Below, piece after piece: positions 51,844 through 61,103 of a stretch of 64,000 nt of DNA. Source of the stretch: Streptomyces sp. NBC_01451. Lineage in GTDB: Bacteria; Actinomycetota; Actinomycetes; Streptomycetales; Streptomycetaceae. The notes beneath the pieces were generated by a model, which worked only from the letters and a program-made list of their open reading frames with translations, was not told the DNA's origin and did no database searches. Both the position numbers and the translations under genes were made by a program. The stretch spans positions 9,300,001-9,364,000 of the forward strand of contig NZ_CP109479.1 in the NCBI RefSeq assembly GCF_036227485.1, written 5' to 3'. Each line of letters starts with the position of its first letter. Position 1 is the first letter of the stretch.

Positions 51844-54414
51844 GTGAGCAACGCCCAGCCGCCGGCCGAGCCGCAGGACACCGGGGCTTCGACGAGCGAG
51901 CCGCCCGCCGGGGATCCGACGGCGGACATCGATCCGCTCGGCGACAACCCACCGCACTTGATGCGCGCCGCCAGCGGCGACGGGCAGGCCACGACCGGTA
52001 CGAAGGACGAAGCCGGAGAAGACGGGGAAGCCAGGGAAACCGGGGAGGACGGGGAAGGCCCGGAGGGGCTGTCTTCGCCCGTCGGCAGGCTCGCGGCGAC
52101 AGTGGAACGTCTGCGCCGTGAGGTGCAGACGGCCCAGGCTGAAGCGGACGGACGTGCCCTGATCGAGTTGGCCAAGGGCATCCTCGTCGAGCGGCTCGGG
52201 TGCGGGCCGTCACAGGCGGCACGGCAACTCGCGGAGCTGACCGAGCAGGCAGGCGTCACACCGCTCGAATTCGCCGTCGAGGTCATCAACCAGGCCGCGC
52301 GTGACCGGCTCTCCGACGTGACGACCACCTTCCTCGAGACGACGACGGACCACAGCGACGCCACCGGCCGACCGAAGGAGGGCTCGTTCGCCGTACGGCT
52401 GCGGACCGCCGAGAGCGGCGCCCTGGCCGCCCACGACAGCCAGGCCGTGGCCGACTCCCTGCTGGAACACGCCCTGACGCCGCTCGGCGCGGAAGCCGTG
52501 GCCATCTGGGCGCTGGGCGCCGACGGCTCCCTCACCCTGGCGGGCAGCGCCGGCTTCCCGGCCACGGAGGCAGCACGCTGGCGGTACGTGCCGCCCGGCG
52601 TCGTGACGGTGGCCCGTCGCGGACTCGGTGAGCGGACCGGCCAGTGGATCGGCTCCCTGTCGGAGACCGGCCTGCCCTCCATCGGCCGGTCCCACCACCC
52701 CGACGGCGGCCGGGTCGCCCTGCCCGCGGGCACCGGTGGCCGGATCCACGGAGTGCTGGAAATCGTCTGGCCCACACCGCTGGGACCCCAGCCCCCGCAG
52801 ATCGTCCGCCAGGTCGAGGCCCTCGCGGAGCTGTGCGCGCACACGCTGGAGACCTGCGCCCCGCACCACACCGACAACGATCCGCGCCCCGGGGTCCTGC
52901 CGGACGTGGCCGAACTGATGGACCTGGCCGACGGCCTCCACGACCCCGCGCTGGTGCTCGTTCCGCACCTGGACGACACCGGGGAACTGGTCGACTTCCG
53001 CATCCACCACGTCAACGCCTGCTTCCTCGACCCGGCCGGCAGACCGCGAGGCGCCGTCAACGGAGCCCTGCTCCTGGAGACGTATCCGATGGCCGCGGGC
53101 GAGAGCGAACTGTTCGAGCAGATCGAGCGGGTGTATGCCACGGGCGAGCCGTTCCGTGCCCGCCGCGTGCGGCTCACAGCTCTGCTGGACGACGTCCCGC
53201 TGGCCACGGTCGCCGACATCAGCGTCAGCCGGCACGGTGGCAGCGTCCTCCTCGTCTGGCGCACCGAGGACGAGACCGCACGGCTGGCGAGCCTGTTGCA
53301 GCACGCCCAGCGCCTCGGCCGCATCGGCGGTTTCGAGGAGAACCTCCTCACCGGCGAGATCACCTGGAACGGCCAGCTCTTCAGCCTCTACGGCAAGCCC
53401 TCCGTCAGCGGCCCGGTCCCGCTGGAGGAGCTGCCCGCCCACGCCCACCCCGACGACGCCGTCGCCATCGGCAGGTTCCTGCGCACCCTGCTGCACCACC
53501 GTCGCCCCGCGTCCGCGGCCTTCCGGCTCCAGCGGCCCGACGGCGTGACCCGGCACATCCGTGTCGTGGCCGAGCCGGTCCTCGACTCCGACGGCCGGCT
53601 TTTCGTCGTCCGGGGCGCCTACCAGGACATCTCCGCGCACCACTGGACGGAGGTCGCCCTCGCCGCGACCCGCGACCAACTCGCCCACTCCGAGCAGCAG
53701 TCGAGCGAACGCAACCGGCTCACCCTCCAGCTCCAGCACGCGATCATGCCCCCCTCGCAGGCCCCGTTGGAGGCCCCCGGACTGCGCGTGGCCGTTCGCT
53801 ATCGGCCCGCGGAGACCCAGCACCTGGTGGGCGGCGACTGGTACGACGCGGTCGTGCTGCCGTCCGGGCTGGTGCTGCTGTGTGTGGGAGACGTCGCCGG
53901 ACACGGCATAGAGGCGGCCACCAGCATGGTCGTTCTGCGCAACGCGCTGCGCGGACTCGCCGTTACGGGCGCCGGACCGGGCCAGTTGCTGTCCTGGCTC
54001 AACATGGTCACGCACCATCTGACCGGCGTCGTCACCGCCACGGCGGTCTGCGGTCTGTACGACCCCGACCGCCACACCCTGCGCTGGGCCAGGGCGGGCC
54101 ACCTGCCGCCCGTCCTGGTGCGCGGCAACGAAGCGACACCGCTGCCCTTGGTCGCAGGCCTGCTGCTCGGCGCGCTGCCCGAGGCGACGTACGAGGAACA
54201 CGAGGTCCAACTGGCCGTCGACGACACCTTGCTGATGTACACGGACGGCCTGATCGAACGCCGTGACCGGTCCGTCGAGGAATCGCTGGCCCAGCTGCTG
54301 CTGGCCGCGCGCACGGTACCGCCCACCCTCGACCAGCAGTTGGACCGCCTGCTCACCTACAGCAAGTCCGACACGGACGACGACACCTGCATCGTGGGTG
54401 TCCAGGTCATCTAG
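51844..54414 (+). CDS. ANTAR-PAS-PP2C (SpoIIE-type) signalling phosphatase
   Basis: Cytoplasmic phosphatase of 856 residues. The N-terminal ~75 are acidic and disordered. An ANTAR-like three-helix segment follows (~100-155: RALIELAKGILVERLGCGPS, QAARQLAELTEQAG, FAVEVINQA), then a GAF-like region (~190-345), a PAS-like pair (~355-620: FRIHHVNACFLDP, RIGGFEENLLTGEITWNGQLF, RHIRVVAEPV) and a SpoIIE/PP2C domain (~640-856) with QLQHAIMPPSQAP, the metal site GGDWYDAV and GDVAGHG, RWARAGHLPPVL, LMYTDGLIERR and DDDTCIVGVQ. ANTAR domains usually bind RNA terminators; here one is coupled to a protein phosphatase. It starts 76 bp after the hybrid kinase and is followed by an anti-sigma-like kinase. Confidence 0.92.
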   Translation: MSNAQPPAEPQDTGASTSEPPAGDPTADIDPLGDNPPHLMRAASGDGQATTGTKDEAGEDGEARETGEDGEGPEGLSSPVGRLAATVERLRREVQTAQAEADGRALIELAKGILVERLGCGPSQAARQLAELTEQAGVTPLEFAVEVINQAARDRLSDVTTTFLETTTDHSDATGRPKEGSFAVRLRTAESGALAAHDSQAVADSLLEHALTPLGAEAVAIWALGADGSLTLAGSAGFPATEAARWRYVPPGVVTVARRGLGERTGQWIGSLSETGLPSIGRSHHPDGGRVALPAGTGGRIHGVLEIVWPTPLGPQPPQIVRQVEALAELCAHTLETCAPHHTDNDPRPGVLPDVAELMDLADGLHDPALVLVPHLDDTGELVDFRIHHVNACFLDPAGRPRGAVNGALLLETYPMAAGESELFEQIERVYATGEPFRARRVRLTALLDDVPLATVADISVSRHGGSVLLVWRTEDETARLASLLQHAQRLGRIGGFEENLLTGEITWNGQLFSLYGKPSVSGPVPLEELPAHAHPDDAVAIGRFLRTLLHHRRPASAAFRLQRPDGVTRHIRVVAEPVLDSDGRLFVVRGAYQDISAHHWTEVALAATRDQLAHSEQQSSERNRLTLQLQHAIMPPSQAPLEAPGLRVAVRYRPAETQHLVGGDWYDAVVLPSGLVLLCVGDVAGHGIEAATSMVVLRNALRGLAVTGAGPGQLLSWLNMVTHHLTGVVTATAVCGLYDPDRHTLRWARAGHLPPVLVRGNEATPLPLVAGLLLGALPEATYEEHEVQLAVDDTLLMYTDGLIERRDRSVEESLAQLLLAARTVPPTLDQQLDRLLTYSKSDTDDDTCIVGVQVI

Positions 54415-54570
54415 GAGCGATCGCGCAGGCGGACTCGCGCGCAGGCACGTCGATCGGCGGCCTCCAGCCGGCCCTGACGGGCAAGGAACCGGTCTCCGGC
54501 ACGTCTGCGACCGCGGCTGGTGGGCACACGATGTGTACGAGGCGGGTTCGGACGACACGAAGGGGAAGCC

Positions 54571-54987
54571 GTGGCGGTCAAGGCGATGGGCTGGGCGCAC
54601 CCGTTTCCCGTGTCGGGAGGCGTGCGCGCCGGACGGCGGTGGACGCGAAGGCAGTTGGAGTCCCTCCCCTGGACCGCCGCCGAGCCCGAGACGGTGGACG
54701 CTGTCGTCCTGACAGTGTCCGAACTGCTCACCAACGCACATGTCCACGCGCACAGCGACGCGCAGCTGATCCTCACCTGGGACGGCTACTGCCTCCATGT
54801 GAGTGTCCATGACGACGACCCGACGCTGCCGCGCCGACGTACGCCGCAGGCGGGCGAGACCTCCGGTCGAGGAGTGGAGATCGTGCGGATGCTCGCTGAC
54901 GAGATGCAGGTGAAGTGTCAGCGGCACGGCAAGACAGTGTGGGCGTGCTTCCGCCCGGCGGGCACCCACCGGCCGGGCGTCGGCTGA
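54571..54987 (+). CDS. RsbW-like ATP-binding anti-sigma/serine kinase
   Basis: Stand-alone HATPase_c protein of 138 residues. It has the N-box in TVDAVVLTVSELLTNAHVHA, CLHVSVHDDDPTLP (G1 region) and SGRGVEIVRMLADEM (G2 region), then GKTVWACF. The initial WAHPFPVSGGVRAGRRW is shared by a Streptomyces subgroup. GTG at 54571 has AAGGGGA upstream. Located directly behind the ANTAR/PP2C phosphatase, it is probably its kinase counterpart in a partner switch; the STAS antagonist is not nearby. Confidence 0.88.
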   Translation: MAVKAMGWAHPFPVSGGVRAGRRWTRRQLESLPWTAAEPETVDAVVLTVSELLTNAHVHAHSDAQLILTWDGYCLHVSVHDDDPTLPRRRTPQAGETSGRGVEIVRMLADEMQVKCQRHGKTVWACFRPAGTHRPGVG

Positions 54988-55059
54988 GCGGTGACCCATG
55001 TTCGTGAAGTCACCTTCTGGATGTAGCGCGCCGGTCCACTCACTGATCGTTCCTTGCGC

Positions 55060-56574
55060 CTACGGGCGGTCCGCGCCGTCCCCACCGGCCGTGGGAGGCG
55101 GCGTCGTGCTGTGCGGGACGCGGCGGGCACGGGTGATGCCCCATCCCACCAGCGCCGCGGCCAGGACCGTGAGGGAGAGGCCGGCCCAGGTGACCGCCTC
55201 GCGGAACTCCGCGGTCTGGTGGGTGCTCCAGTTCGATGTGGCGACATCGCCGGTGAAGAGCGCCGCGAGGACGGTCCCGCTGACGGCGATGCCGACCCCG
55301 GTGGTCACTTCGCTCGCTGTGTCCACCAGCGCAGCTCCGATGGTGGTGCGATCGGCCGGGAGGCCGCGCATCACGTTGGTCCCGGCGACGACACCAACGA
55401 CGCGCATTCCGGCGGCGACGAGCACGAGCGCGAGGGCGATCCACACGTACCCGAAGCGGCCCAGCAGCCCGTAGACGGCGAGCCCGCACACGACGGCACC
55501 GGCGCTGAGCCAGGCGGCCTTGTCGAGACCGACGCGCTTCACCAGCGGACCGATGAGAGCGCCGCCGCCGATGAGCACGACGACCTGGGGCAGCATTCCC
55601 ACAGCCGCCCGGGCGGGTGTCCAGCCCCGGTCGAGTTGGAGCTGCAGCGTCACGAGATAGCCGAGGCCGGCGGTCGCGAGGCCTGCGGCGGCCTTGAACG
55701 CCAGACCGCTCGACACGAGTGGGCGAGCTACGAGTTCGAGGTCGAGCAGCGGATAGCGGGCCGTACGCTCGCGTACGACGAACAGCACCGCCGTCACGAT
55801 GGCCGTGACCGTGGCCAGCCACGGGAGAGGTGACGCGGCGCCAGCGTCGACGAACAGTGTCGGTGCGACCAGCGCGAGCACGATCGTGACCGTGCCGAGC
55901 AGCGCACCCGCGCCGTCGAGCGGGTCGCGGTGCAGGTCGTCCGCCTCGTCAGCGGGGATGCCGCGTCGAATGCCGAGGAAGGCGAAGGCGGCGATCGGCA
56001 CGTTCACCAGCAGCAGCACCTGCCACGGCGCGAACGCGAGCACGAAACCACCTGCCGTCGGCCCGAACCCGAGTCCGACCAGACCCACGGTAGAGATCAA
56101 CGTCGTCGCACGGACGCGGAGGGCGTCTTCGTCGAACAGGCGGAACGCCAAGGCGAGGGAGCCCGGCGTCGTCATCGCGGCCGCGACGCCCATCGCCGCG
56201 CGGATCACAATGAGTTGCTCCGCCGTGGTGACGAACGCGGTTGCCAGACTCGCCGCCCCCAGCAGCACCAGCCCGATCAGCATGACCTTGCGTCGGCCGA
56301 CCCGGTCGGCCAGCGCGCCGAGGGCCAGCATCAGCCCGCCGAACACGACGGCGTACACGCCGGTGACCCACTGCAGCACAGCCGTCGATGCCGACAGCTC
56401 GCGGCCGATCGTCGGCAGCGCGACGTTGAGGATCGAGTTGTCGAGCATTTCGAACAGAAACACCGCTGACAGTCCTGCCAGGGCTACCCCCGCTTCGCGG
56501 AGGGAGTGCGGCGAGCCGGAGGTTTCGGTCGGGGCGCCGACATTCCCGACAGCTCCATTACGGCGGACATTCAC
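55060..56574 (-). CDS. MFS drug exporter, DHA2 (EmrB/QacA) type
   Basis: Membrane transporter of 504 residues with about fourteen predicted helices, of the DHA2 drug:H+ antiporter family. Motif C-like and family stretches: LFEMLDNSILNVALPTIGRE near helix 1, GALADRVGRRKVMLIGLVLL (motif A), and FGPTAGGFVLAFAPWQVLLL, VNVPIA (motif C and the following loop). It probably exports a hydrophobic cation or antibiotic. The GTG at 56574 has GAAGGAG 6 bp upstream. No regulator is next to it. Confidence 0.93.
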   Translation of the reverse strand: MNVRRNGAVGNVGAPTETSGSPHSLREAGVALAGLSAVFLFEMLDNSILNVALPTIGRELSASTAVLQWVTGVYAVVFGGLMLALGALADRVGRRKVMLIGLVLLGAASLATAFVTTAEQLIVIRAAMGVAAAMTTPGSLALAFRLFDEDALRVRATTLISTVGLVGLGFGPTAGGFVLAFAPWQVLLLVNVPIAAFAFLGIRRGIPADEADDLHRDPLDGAGALLGTVTIVLALVAPTLFVDAGAASPLPWLATVTAIVTAVLFVVRERTARYPLLDLELVARPLVSSGLAFKAAAGLATAGLGYLVTLQLQLDRGWTPARAAVGMLPQVVVLIGGGALIGPLVKRVGLDKAAWLSAGAVVCGLAVYGLLGRFGYVWIALALVLVAAGMRVVGVVAGTNVMRGLPADRTTIGAALVDTASEVTTGVGIAVSGTVLAALFTGDVATSNWSTHQTAEFREAVTWAGLSLTVLAAALVGWGITRARRVPHSTTPPPTAGGDGADRP

Positions 56575-56803
56575 TGCGCACTCCTTCGACGTGAAGAAGT
56601 GGCGGATCGTCCGATGCCGCGTGTGCGCGTGTGGCCCCTGCTCCGTCAACCGGCGTCGATGTCCAGCAGTGAACACACGTTTTTACTTCGAGTGCTCCGA
56701 CGATACACCCGGCCTGGACGGCACGGCACGGTGCGTCGCTGCGCTGTGCTCCCGCAGAGTCCTGCTCGACGCCCGACCCCGACCACCCGGAGGCGCGGCA
56801 CAA

Positions 56804-56846
56804 CGAAGGGCCCCCGCACGGACGTTACGTGCGGGAGCCCTTCGTG
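56804..56846 (-). terminator. Terminator behind the NCS1 permease gene
   Basis: An 18-bp stem with one mismatch (56804-56821 pairing with 56829-56846) and a 7-nt loop, starting 22 bp after the permease stop on the minus strand. Confidence 0.85.
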
Positions 56847-56867
56847 TTCGCCTGGGTGCAGGGGGCG

Positions 56868-58538
56868 TCAGGAAGCGGGTGCCGCCGACAGCACGTGATC
56901 GGCGGCCTTGTCGGTGCTCAGGCAGAGGGAGCAGACGACGGCGTCGTGTGTCCGGCAGGCGGCCACGTCGGGGCGCTCGAACTCCTGTCGGCACACATGG
57001 CACTCGTACGTCACGGCGCTGGGGTTCCCGTCCCCGTCCAGGAGCGGCTCGTTGATGCCGTCGTCGGTGCGGCGAAGGTAGTACTTGCCCTTGGTGACGA
57101 TCGCCATGAGCGGGGTGAGGACGAACGCGATGACGGCCGCAGCGACGGGGGAGTACGGCTGGAGGGTGTCGCCCAGGGCGTGGAAGTACATGGCGATGGA
57201 CAGCCCGGACGCGGCGACGAAGGCCACCACGCCCACCGGGTTGACCGCGTAGAGCATGCCCCGGCGGAACTCGGGCTGGAGCGGCGACAGTTTCAGCAGG
57301 TACTTGTTGATGCCGATGTCGGTGGCGACGGTCACGACCCAGGCGATGGCGCAGTTCGAGTAGAAGCCGAGGATGTCGTTGAGGAAGCTGAACATGTCGG
57401 CTTCCATCAGGGTGAGTGCGAAGCCCAGGTTGACCAGGACGAAGATCATGCGGCCGGGGTAGTGCTTGGTGACGCGGGTGAAGGAGTTGGTCCACGCCAG
57501 TGAGCCGGAGTAGGCGTTGGTGACGTTGATCTTGATCTGGCTGATGACGACGAGGGCCACGGCCAGTGGGAGCACGAGCCAGGACGGCATCATCGCGTCG
57601 AAGGCGCCCTTGAACTGCTGGATCGGCTCGGGGGCGGCGTCGGCACCGACCTTGGCGAGGATGTAGACGGCGAGAAAGACACCGATGGCCTGCTTGAGCG
57701 CGCCGAGTACCACCCATCCGGGGCCGGCCATGACCACGGCCGTCCACCACGTGCGCTTGTTCGCCTCGGTCTTGGGCGGCATGAAGCGCAGGTAGTCGAT
57801 CTGCTCACCGATCTGCGCGATCAGCGAAAGACACACCCCCGCGCCCAGCAGCACGGACGCGGTGTTGATCCCGCCCTCGCCGTCGGTGCCGGCGTAGGAC
57901 AGGAACCGGTCGATGGTCCCGGGGTCGGTGGTGATGAGGTAGACGAGCGGGGCGATCATCAGTACCAGCCACACCGGGGTGGTCCACACCTGGAGCTTGC
58001 TGAGTGCCTTCATGCCGTAGATGACCAGGGGGATGACCATCAGGGTGGAGAGGGCGTAGCCCAGCCAGAGCGGCAGTCCGAGGCCCAGTTTCAGGCCCTG
58101 GGCCATGATGGAGCCTTCGAGGGCGAAGAAGATGAAGGTGAAGCTGGCGAAGATGACGCTGGTGAGGACCGAGCCGTAGTAGCCGAAGCCGGAGCCGCGG
58201 GTGATCAGGTCCAGGTCGATGTTGTAGCGGGCACCGTAGTAGGCGAGCGGGAAACCGGTGAGGAAGATGACCACCGCCGCGACGGCGATCGCCACGAGCG
58301 CGTTGCCGGTGCCGTGGGCCAGACCGATGCCGGCGCCGATGGAGAAGTCGGCCATGTAGGCGATGCCGCCGAGTGCGGTCGTCGCCACCACCATCGGTGT
58401 CCAGCGGCGGTAGCTGCGGGGCGCGAAACGGAGGGTGTAGTCCTCCAGCGTCTCCTTGGCAGCCTGGTCGGGACTCGGCGCCGCCCTCTGCTCCGGTCCC
58501 GGCTCGGTTGCTTCTGCCAGTCGTGGTTCGGTGCTCAT
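56868..58538 (-). CDS. NCS1 purine-cytosine permease family transporter with cysteine-rich tail
   Basis: Nucleobase:cation symporter-1 family permease of 556 residues, about twelve helices. Typical parts are LEDYTLRFAPRSYRRWTPMV, MADFSIGAGIGLAHG, DLDLITRGSGFGYYGSVLTS and INVTNAYSGSLAWTNSFTRV. NCS1 members import cytosine, purines, allantoin, hydantoin or thiamine-related compounds; the substrate here is unknown. After the last helix is an unusual ~55-residue cytoplasmic tail with CHVCRQEF, AACRTHD and VVCSLCLS, a likely zinc-binding cluster. ATG at 58538 has AAGGAGG upstream. A faint PucR-type remnant lies upstream. Confidence 0.92.
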   Translation of the reverse strand: MSTEPRLAEATEPGPEQRAAPSPDQAAKETLEDYTLRFAPRSYRRWTPMVVATTALGGIAYMADFSIGAGIGLAHGTGNALVAIAVAAVVIFLTGFPLAYYGARYNIDLDLITRGSGFGYYGSVLTSVIFASFTFIFFALEGSIMAQGLKLGLGLPLWLGYALSTLMVIPLVIYGMKALSKLQVWTTPVWLVLMIAPLVYLITTDPGTIDRFLSYAGTDGEGGINTASVLLGAGVCLSLIAQIGEQIDYLRFMPPKTEANKRTWWTAVVMAGPGWVVLGALKQAIGVFLAVYILAKVGADAAPEPIQQFKGAFDAMMPSWLVLPLAVALVVISQIKINVTNAYSGSLAWTNSFTRVTKHYPGRMIFVLVNLGFALTLMEADMFSFLNDILGFYSNCAIAWVVTVATDIGINKYLLKLSPLQPEFRRGMLYAVNPVGVVAFVAASGLSIAMYFHALGDTLQPYSPVAAAVIAFVLTPLMAIVTKGKYYLRRTDDGINEPLLDGDGNPSAVTYECHVCRQEFERPDVAACRTHDAVVCSLCLSTDKAADHVLSAAPAS

Positions 58539-59331
58539 ACCGCGCCTCCTTGCTGCGGGTCGGGGACTGCTGTGGGGTTGCCTCACGTCGGAGGTGGAGG
58601 CGCGGAGCGCGAAGCGGAGGCGGGACCGCCGTGCGGAGCCTGTGGGGCGGGCGATCCGCTCGCTTCGGGTCGCCTCAGAAAGGTCTCAGGCGAGATCGCG
58701 TGGACCCGCGCGCCGTGCGGGCCTTGCGGTGGATCCGGCGGGCGGCCGGGCACGTCGAGACTCTCGTGTCCATGACAGGGGACGTTAGGAGTCGGTCGTT
58801 ACCCCGCCATACTTCCTGGATGTAGGAAATGTTTCTGAAGGCTCTCGGAGAACGGCCGTCGGCCCCTGCGGGCCAGGTGAGGGGCAGTCCACAAGTCCTG
58901 CGCCCAAGGTGTCGCAGGTGACGGGGGCGCTGTCGACCGGCTGAAGGTGTTGTCTCCGATGCCGAGGCGGGCCGCCGCCCCTGTGGCCCTGCTCTTCGAC
59001 CACCTCACCGACGAAACGCTGTTACGCCGCGCAGCGGACGGTGGCACGGCAAACAGCTAGGTCAACAGTGCCTGAGCCCGCAGCAGGGGGCCGCGGGCAA
59101 GGTCCACCGCAAGCCCTTGCCCGCGTCGAGCCACGCCCTGTCCCGGCTGGGCGGTGAGCGTGGCGCAGTCTTCGGCGGCGCGCCGGCAGGCCGTCTGCCG
59201 CACGAGGAAAACCGCTTGTCCCAGCCGGTACGTCTCGGCCGTCGCTCGCCGAGGCCACGCATCAAGACCCCGGCCCGGGGCACTCGGGGCTGTGGGCGCA
59301 CATCGAGAGCCCACAGCATGGGGAGGACATC
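58539..59331. other. 793-bp region with a possible PucR/CdaR-type HTH remnant
   Basis: No intact gene. On the minus strand at about 59010-58925 the translation gives ATGAAARLGIGDNTFSRS, which resembles the helix-turn-helix at the end of PucR/CdaR-type purine-catabolism regulators (…AAARLGIHRNTLxYRL). Such regulators often neighbour NCS1 permeases. The match is short and the surrounding sequence is not coding-like. The right end holds the GGGGAGG ribosome binding site of the next gene. Confidence 0.35.
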
Positions 59332-60165
59332 GTGACGTCGTCCAATACGCGGGGGCGCGGCCAGGCCGTGAAGTCCGCGGCGCGTTCCACTGAGCGCGAG
59401 ACGCTGACCGCCGCAGGCCGGGCGGGTTTCGTCGCGCGTGGCATCGTGTACGTACTGATCGGGCTGCTCTCCATCCGGATCGCTGTCGGGAGCGGCGGCG
59501 GCCAGGCGGACCGGCAGGGCGCGCTGCACGAGATCGCGACGCAGCCCTTCGGGAAAACGATGCTGTGGGCCCTGGTGGTGGGCTTCGCGGCCATGGCGCT
59601 CTGGCGGGCATCCCGAGCCGTGCTCACCCGGGGACCCCGGCGGAAGGCGGGTGCGCGACTCCTCGACGGTGGCCGGGCGGTCTTCTACGCCTCCGTCTGC
59701 TGGGCCACGGCGGTGTACGCGGCCGGCGGCGGCCAGGGCTCCAGCAGCAACGAGCAGTCGCAGGACTGGACGGCATCGGCGCTGGAACTGTCGTACGGCC
59801 AGGTGCTGGTGGGGGCCGCGGGCTGTCTCCTGATCGGCGTCGGCGTGGTGCTCGCCGTCCGGGCGGCCATGCGTAGCTTCCTGCGCCAGATGGACACCGC
59901 CTCCATGAGCGGTCGTACGAAGCAGGTCGTCACCGCTCTGGGTGTGGGTGGAGGCGTGGCGCGTGGCGTGGTGTTCGCCGCGGCTGGTGTCTTCGTCCTG
60001 GTCGCAGCAGTGCGCTTCGACCCCGACGAGGCCAAGGGCATGGACGCGACGCTCCGGAGTTTCGCGCAGACACCGGCGGGACCGTGGCTCCTCGTCGGCG
60101 TCGCGGTCGGGCTGATCCTCTTCGGCGTCTTCTCCTTCGCCTCGGCCCGCTGGCGCCGGCTGTGA
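59332..60165 (+). CDS. DUF1206 integral membrane protein
   Basis: Membrane protein of 277 residues with six predicted helices arranged as three pairs, as in DUF1206. Each repeat begins with a G-(R/V)-(A/V)-x-R-G-x-V-(Y/F) motif: AGRAGFVARGIVYVLIGLLS, LLDGGRAVFYASVCWA and GGGVARGVVFAAAGVFVLVA. Function is unknown. GTG at 59332 has GGGGAGG 5-6 bp upstream. Monocistronic. Confidence 0.92.
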   Translation: MTSSNTRGRGQAVKSAARSTERETLTAAGRAGFVARGIVYVLIGLLSIRIAVGSGGGQADRQGALHEIATQPFGKTMLWALVVGFAAMALWRASRAVLTRGPRRKAGARLLDGGRAVFYASVCWATAVYAAGGGQGSSSNEQSQDWTASALELSYGQVLVGAAGCLLIGVGVVLAVRAAMRSFLRQMDTASMSGRTKQVVTALGVGGGVARGVVFAAAGVFVLVAAVRFDPDEAKGMDATLRSFAQTPAGPWLLVGVAVGLILFGVFSFASARWRRL

Positions 60166-60377
60166 AGGGGGCTGAGGCGGCGGTGGCGGTGCGGGAGGAA
60201 CTCGCGCAGCTGCTCGGGGGCGCCGGAGGCCTCGGGCCGACCAGGGGCCAGTCCGAGCAGGCGCTGTACGCCGACACCCCCGTACCGCCCTCGTCCTCAG
60301 CAGCCACCGGAAGTGGTCTTCACTGAGAAGACGTTGCTGACCGGCCCCTTCCTCCCGACGCTCGGCGGACGAGTCGG

Positions 60378-60941
60378 CTAACGCGCCACGCGGTAGCGGA
60401 GGTAGACGAATTTCGAGCTGAAGGTACGGGTCTCCACGAGTTCGAGATCCGCCCGGCGCTCGTTTCGGGGAAAGAACGGAATGCCGCCGCCGACGAGTAC
60501 CGGGTGGACCACGACCCGGTACTCGTCGATCAGACCCGACGCGGACGCCTCGGCGGCGAGAGTCGCGCCGCCGATCGCGATGTCGCCTTCCCCCGGCTCG
60601 GCCCGCAACCGCTCGATCTCCTCTGCCAGGCTGCCGGAGGCCAGGCGGGCGGTGCCCTGCACCGATGACAGCGTGTGGGAGAACACCACCTTCGGGAGCG
60701 GATTCCAGAGCGCGACCCATTCACGCTCGGAGTCGTCGAGCGGGGAATTCTGCTCGGCGGTCTCCCAATACAGCATCGTCTCGTACAGCCGTCGCCCCAA
60801 GAGGTGGACGCCGACCTCTCGAATCTCGTCGATCCAGAAGCGAAATACCTCCTCGTCGGGCGCCGTCCAGTTGAAGTCGCCATCCGGCCCGACGATGTAG
60901 CCGTCAAGTGAGATGCCCATCGAATAGGTCACGCTGCGCAT
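60378..60941 (-). CDS. Dihydrofolate reductase-like (RibD C-terminal domain) protein
   Basis: A 187-residue reductase-like protein of the RibD C-terminal/DHFR fold. It begins VTYSMGISLDGYIVGPDGDF, the family hallmark, has HLLGRRLYETMLYWE and GEGDIAIGGATLAAEASASG followed by EYRVVVHPVLVGGGIPFFP. Probably an NADPH-dependent oxidoreductase of unknown substrate. It shares only the fold with the protein at 22657 (little sequence identity is visible). Confidence 0.92.
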   Translation of the reverse strand: MRSVTYSMGISLDGYIVGPDGDFNWTAPDEEVFRFWIDEIREVGVHLLGRRLYETMLYWETAEQNSPLDDSEREWVALWNPLPKVVFSHTLSSVQGTARLASGSLAEEIERLRAEPGEGDIAIGGATLAAEASASGLIDEYRVVVHPVLVGGGIPFFPRNERRADLELVETRTFSSKFVYLRYRVAR

Positions 60942-61103
60942 GCGAAATCCTCCTCGGTATCGGGTTCGACAGTACGACTGCCGGACCTCGCAGGACTCAT
61001 CGCGGTTCGAGAAACTTTCTGGGCCGGGTCACCTCACGAGAGCATTTCGTCCAGGAAATCTCAGTGACCGCGTGGACCGCGTGCTCACAATAGCGGCGGC
61101 GCA

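Noticed and set aside
47361..53363. A 2000-codon open frame on the minus strand
   Set aside because: It is antisense to the hybrid kinase and the ANTAR-PP2C gene. Its repeat pattern simply mirrors the HAMP repeats, and high GC keeps the opposite frame free of stops. The plus-strand products have full domain signatures.
52210..54999. A 929-codon minus-strand frame
   Set aside because: Antisense to the PP2C phosphatase; Arg/Gly/His-rich translation without any domain pattern.
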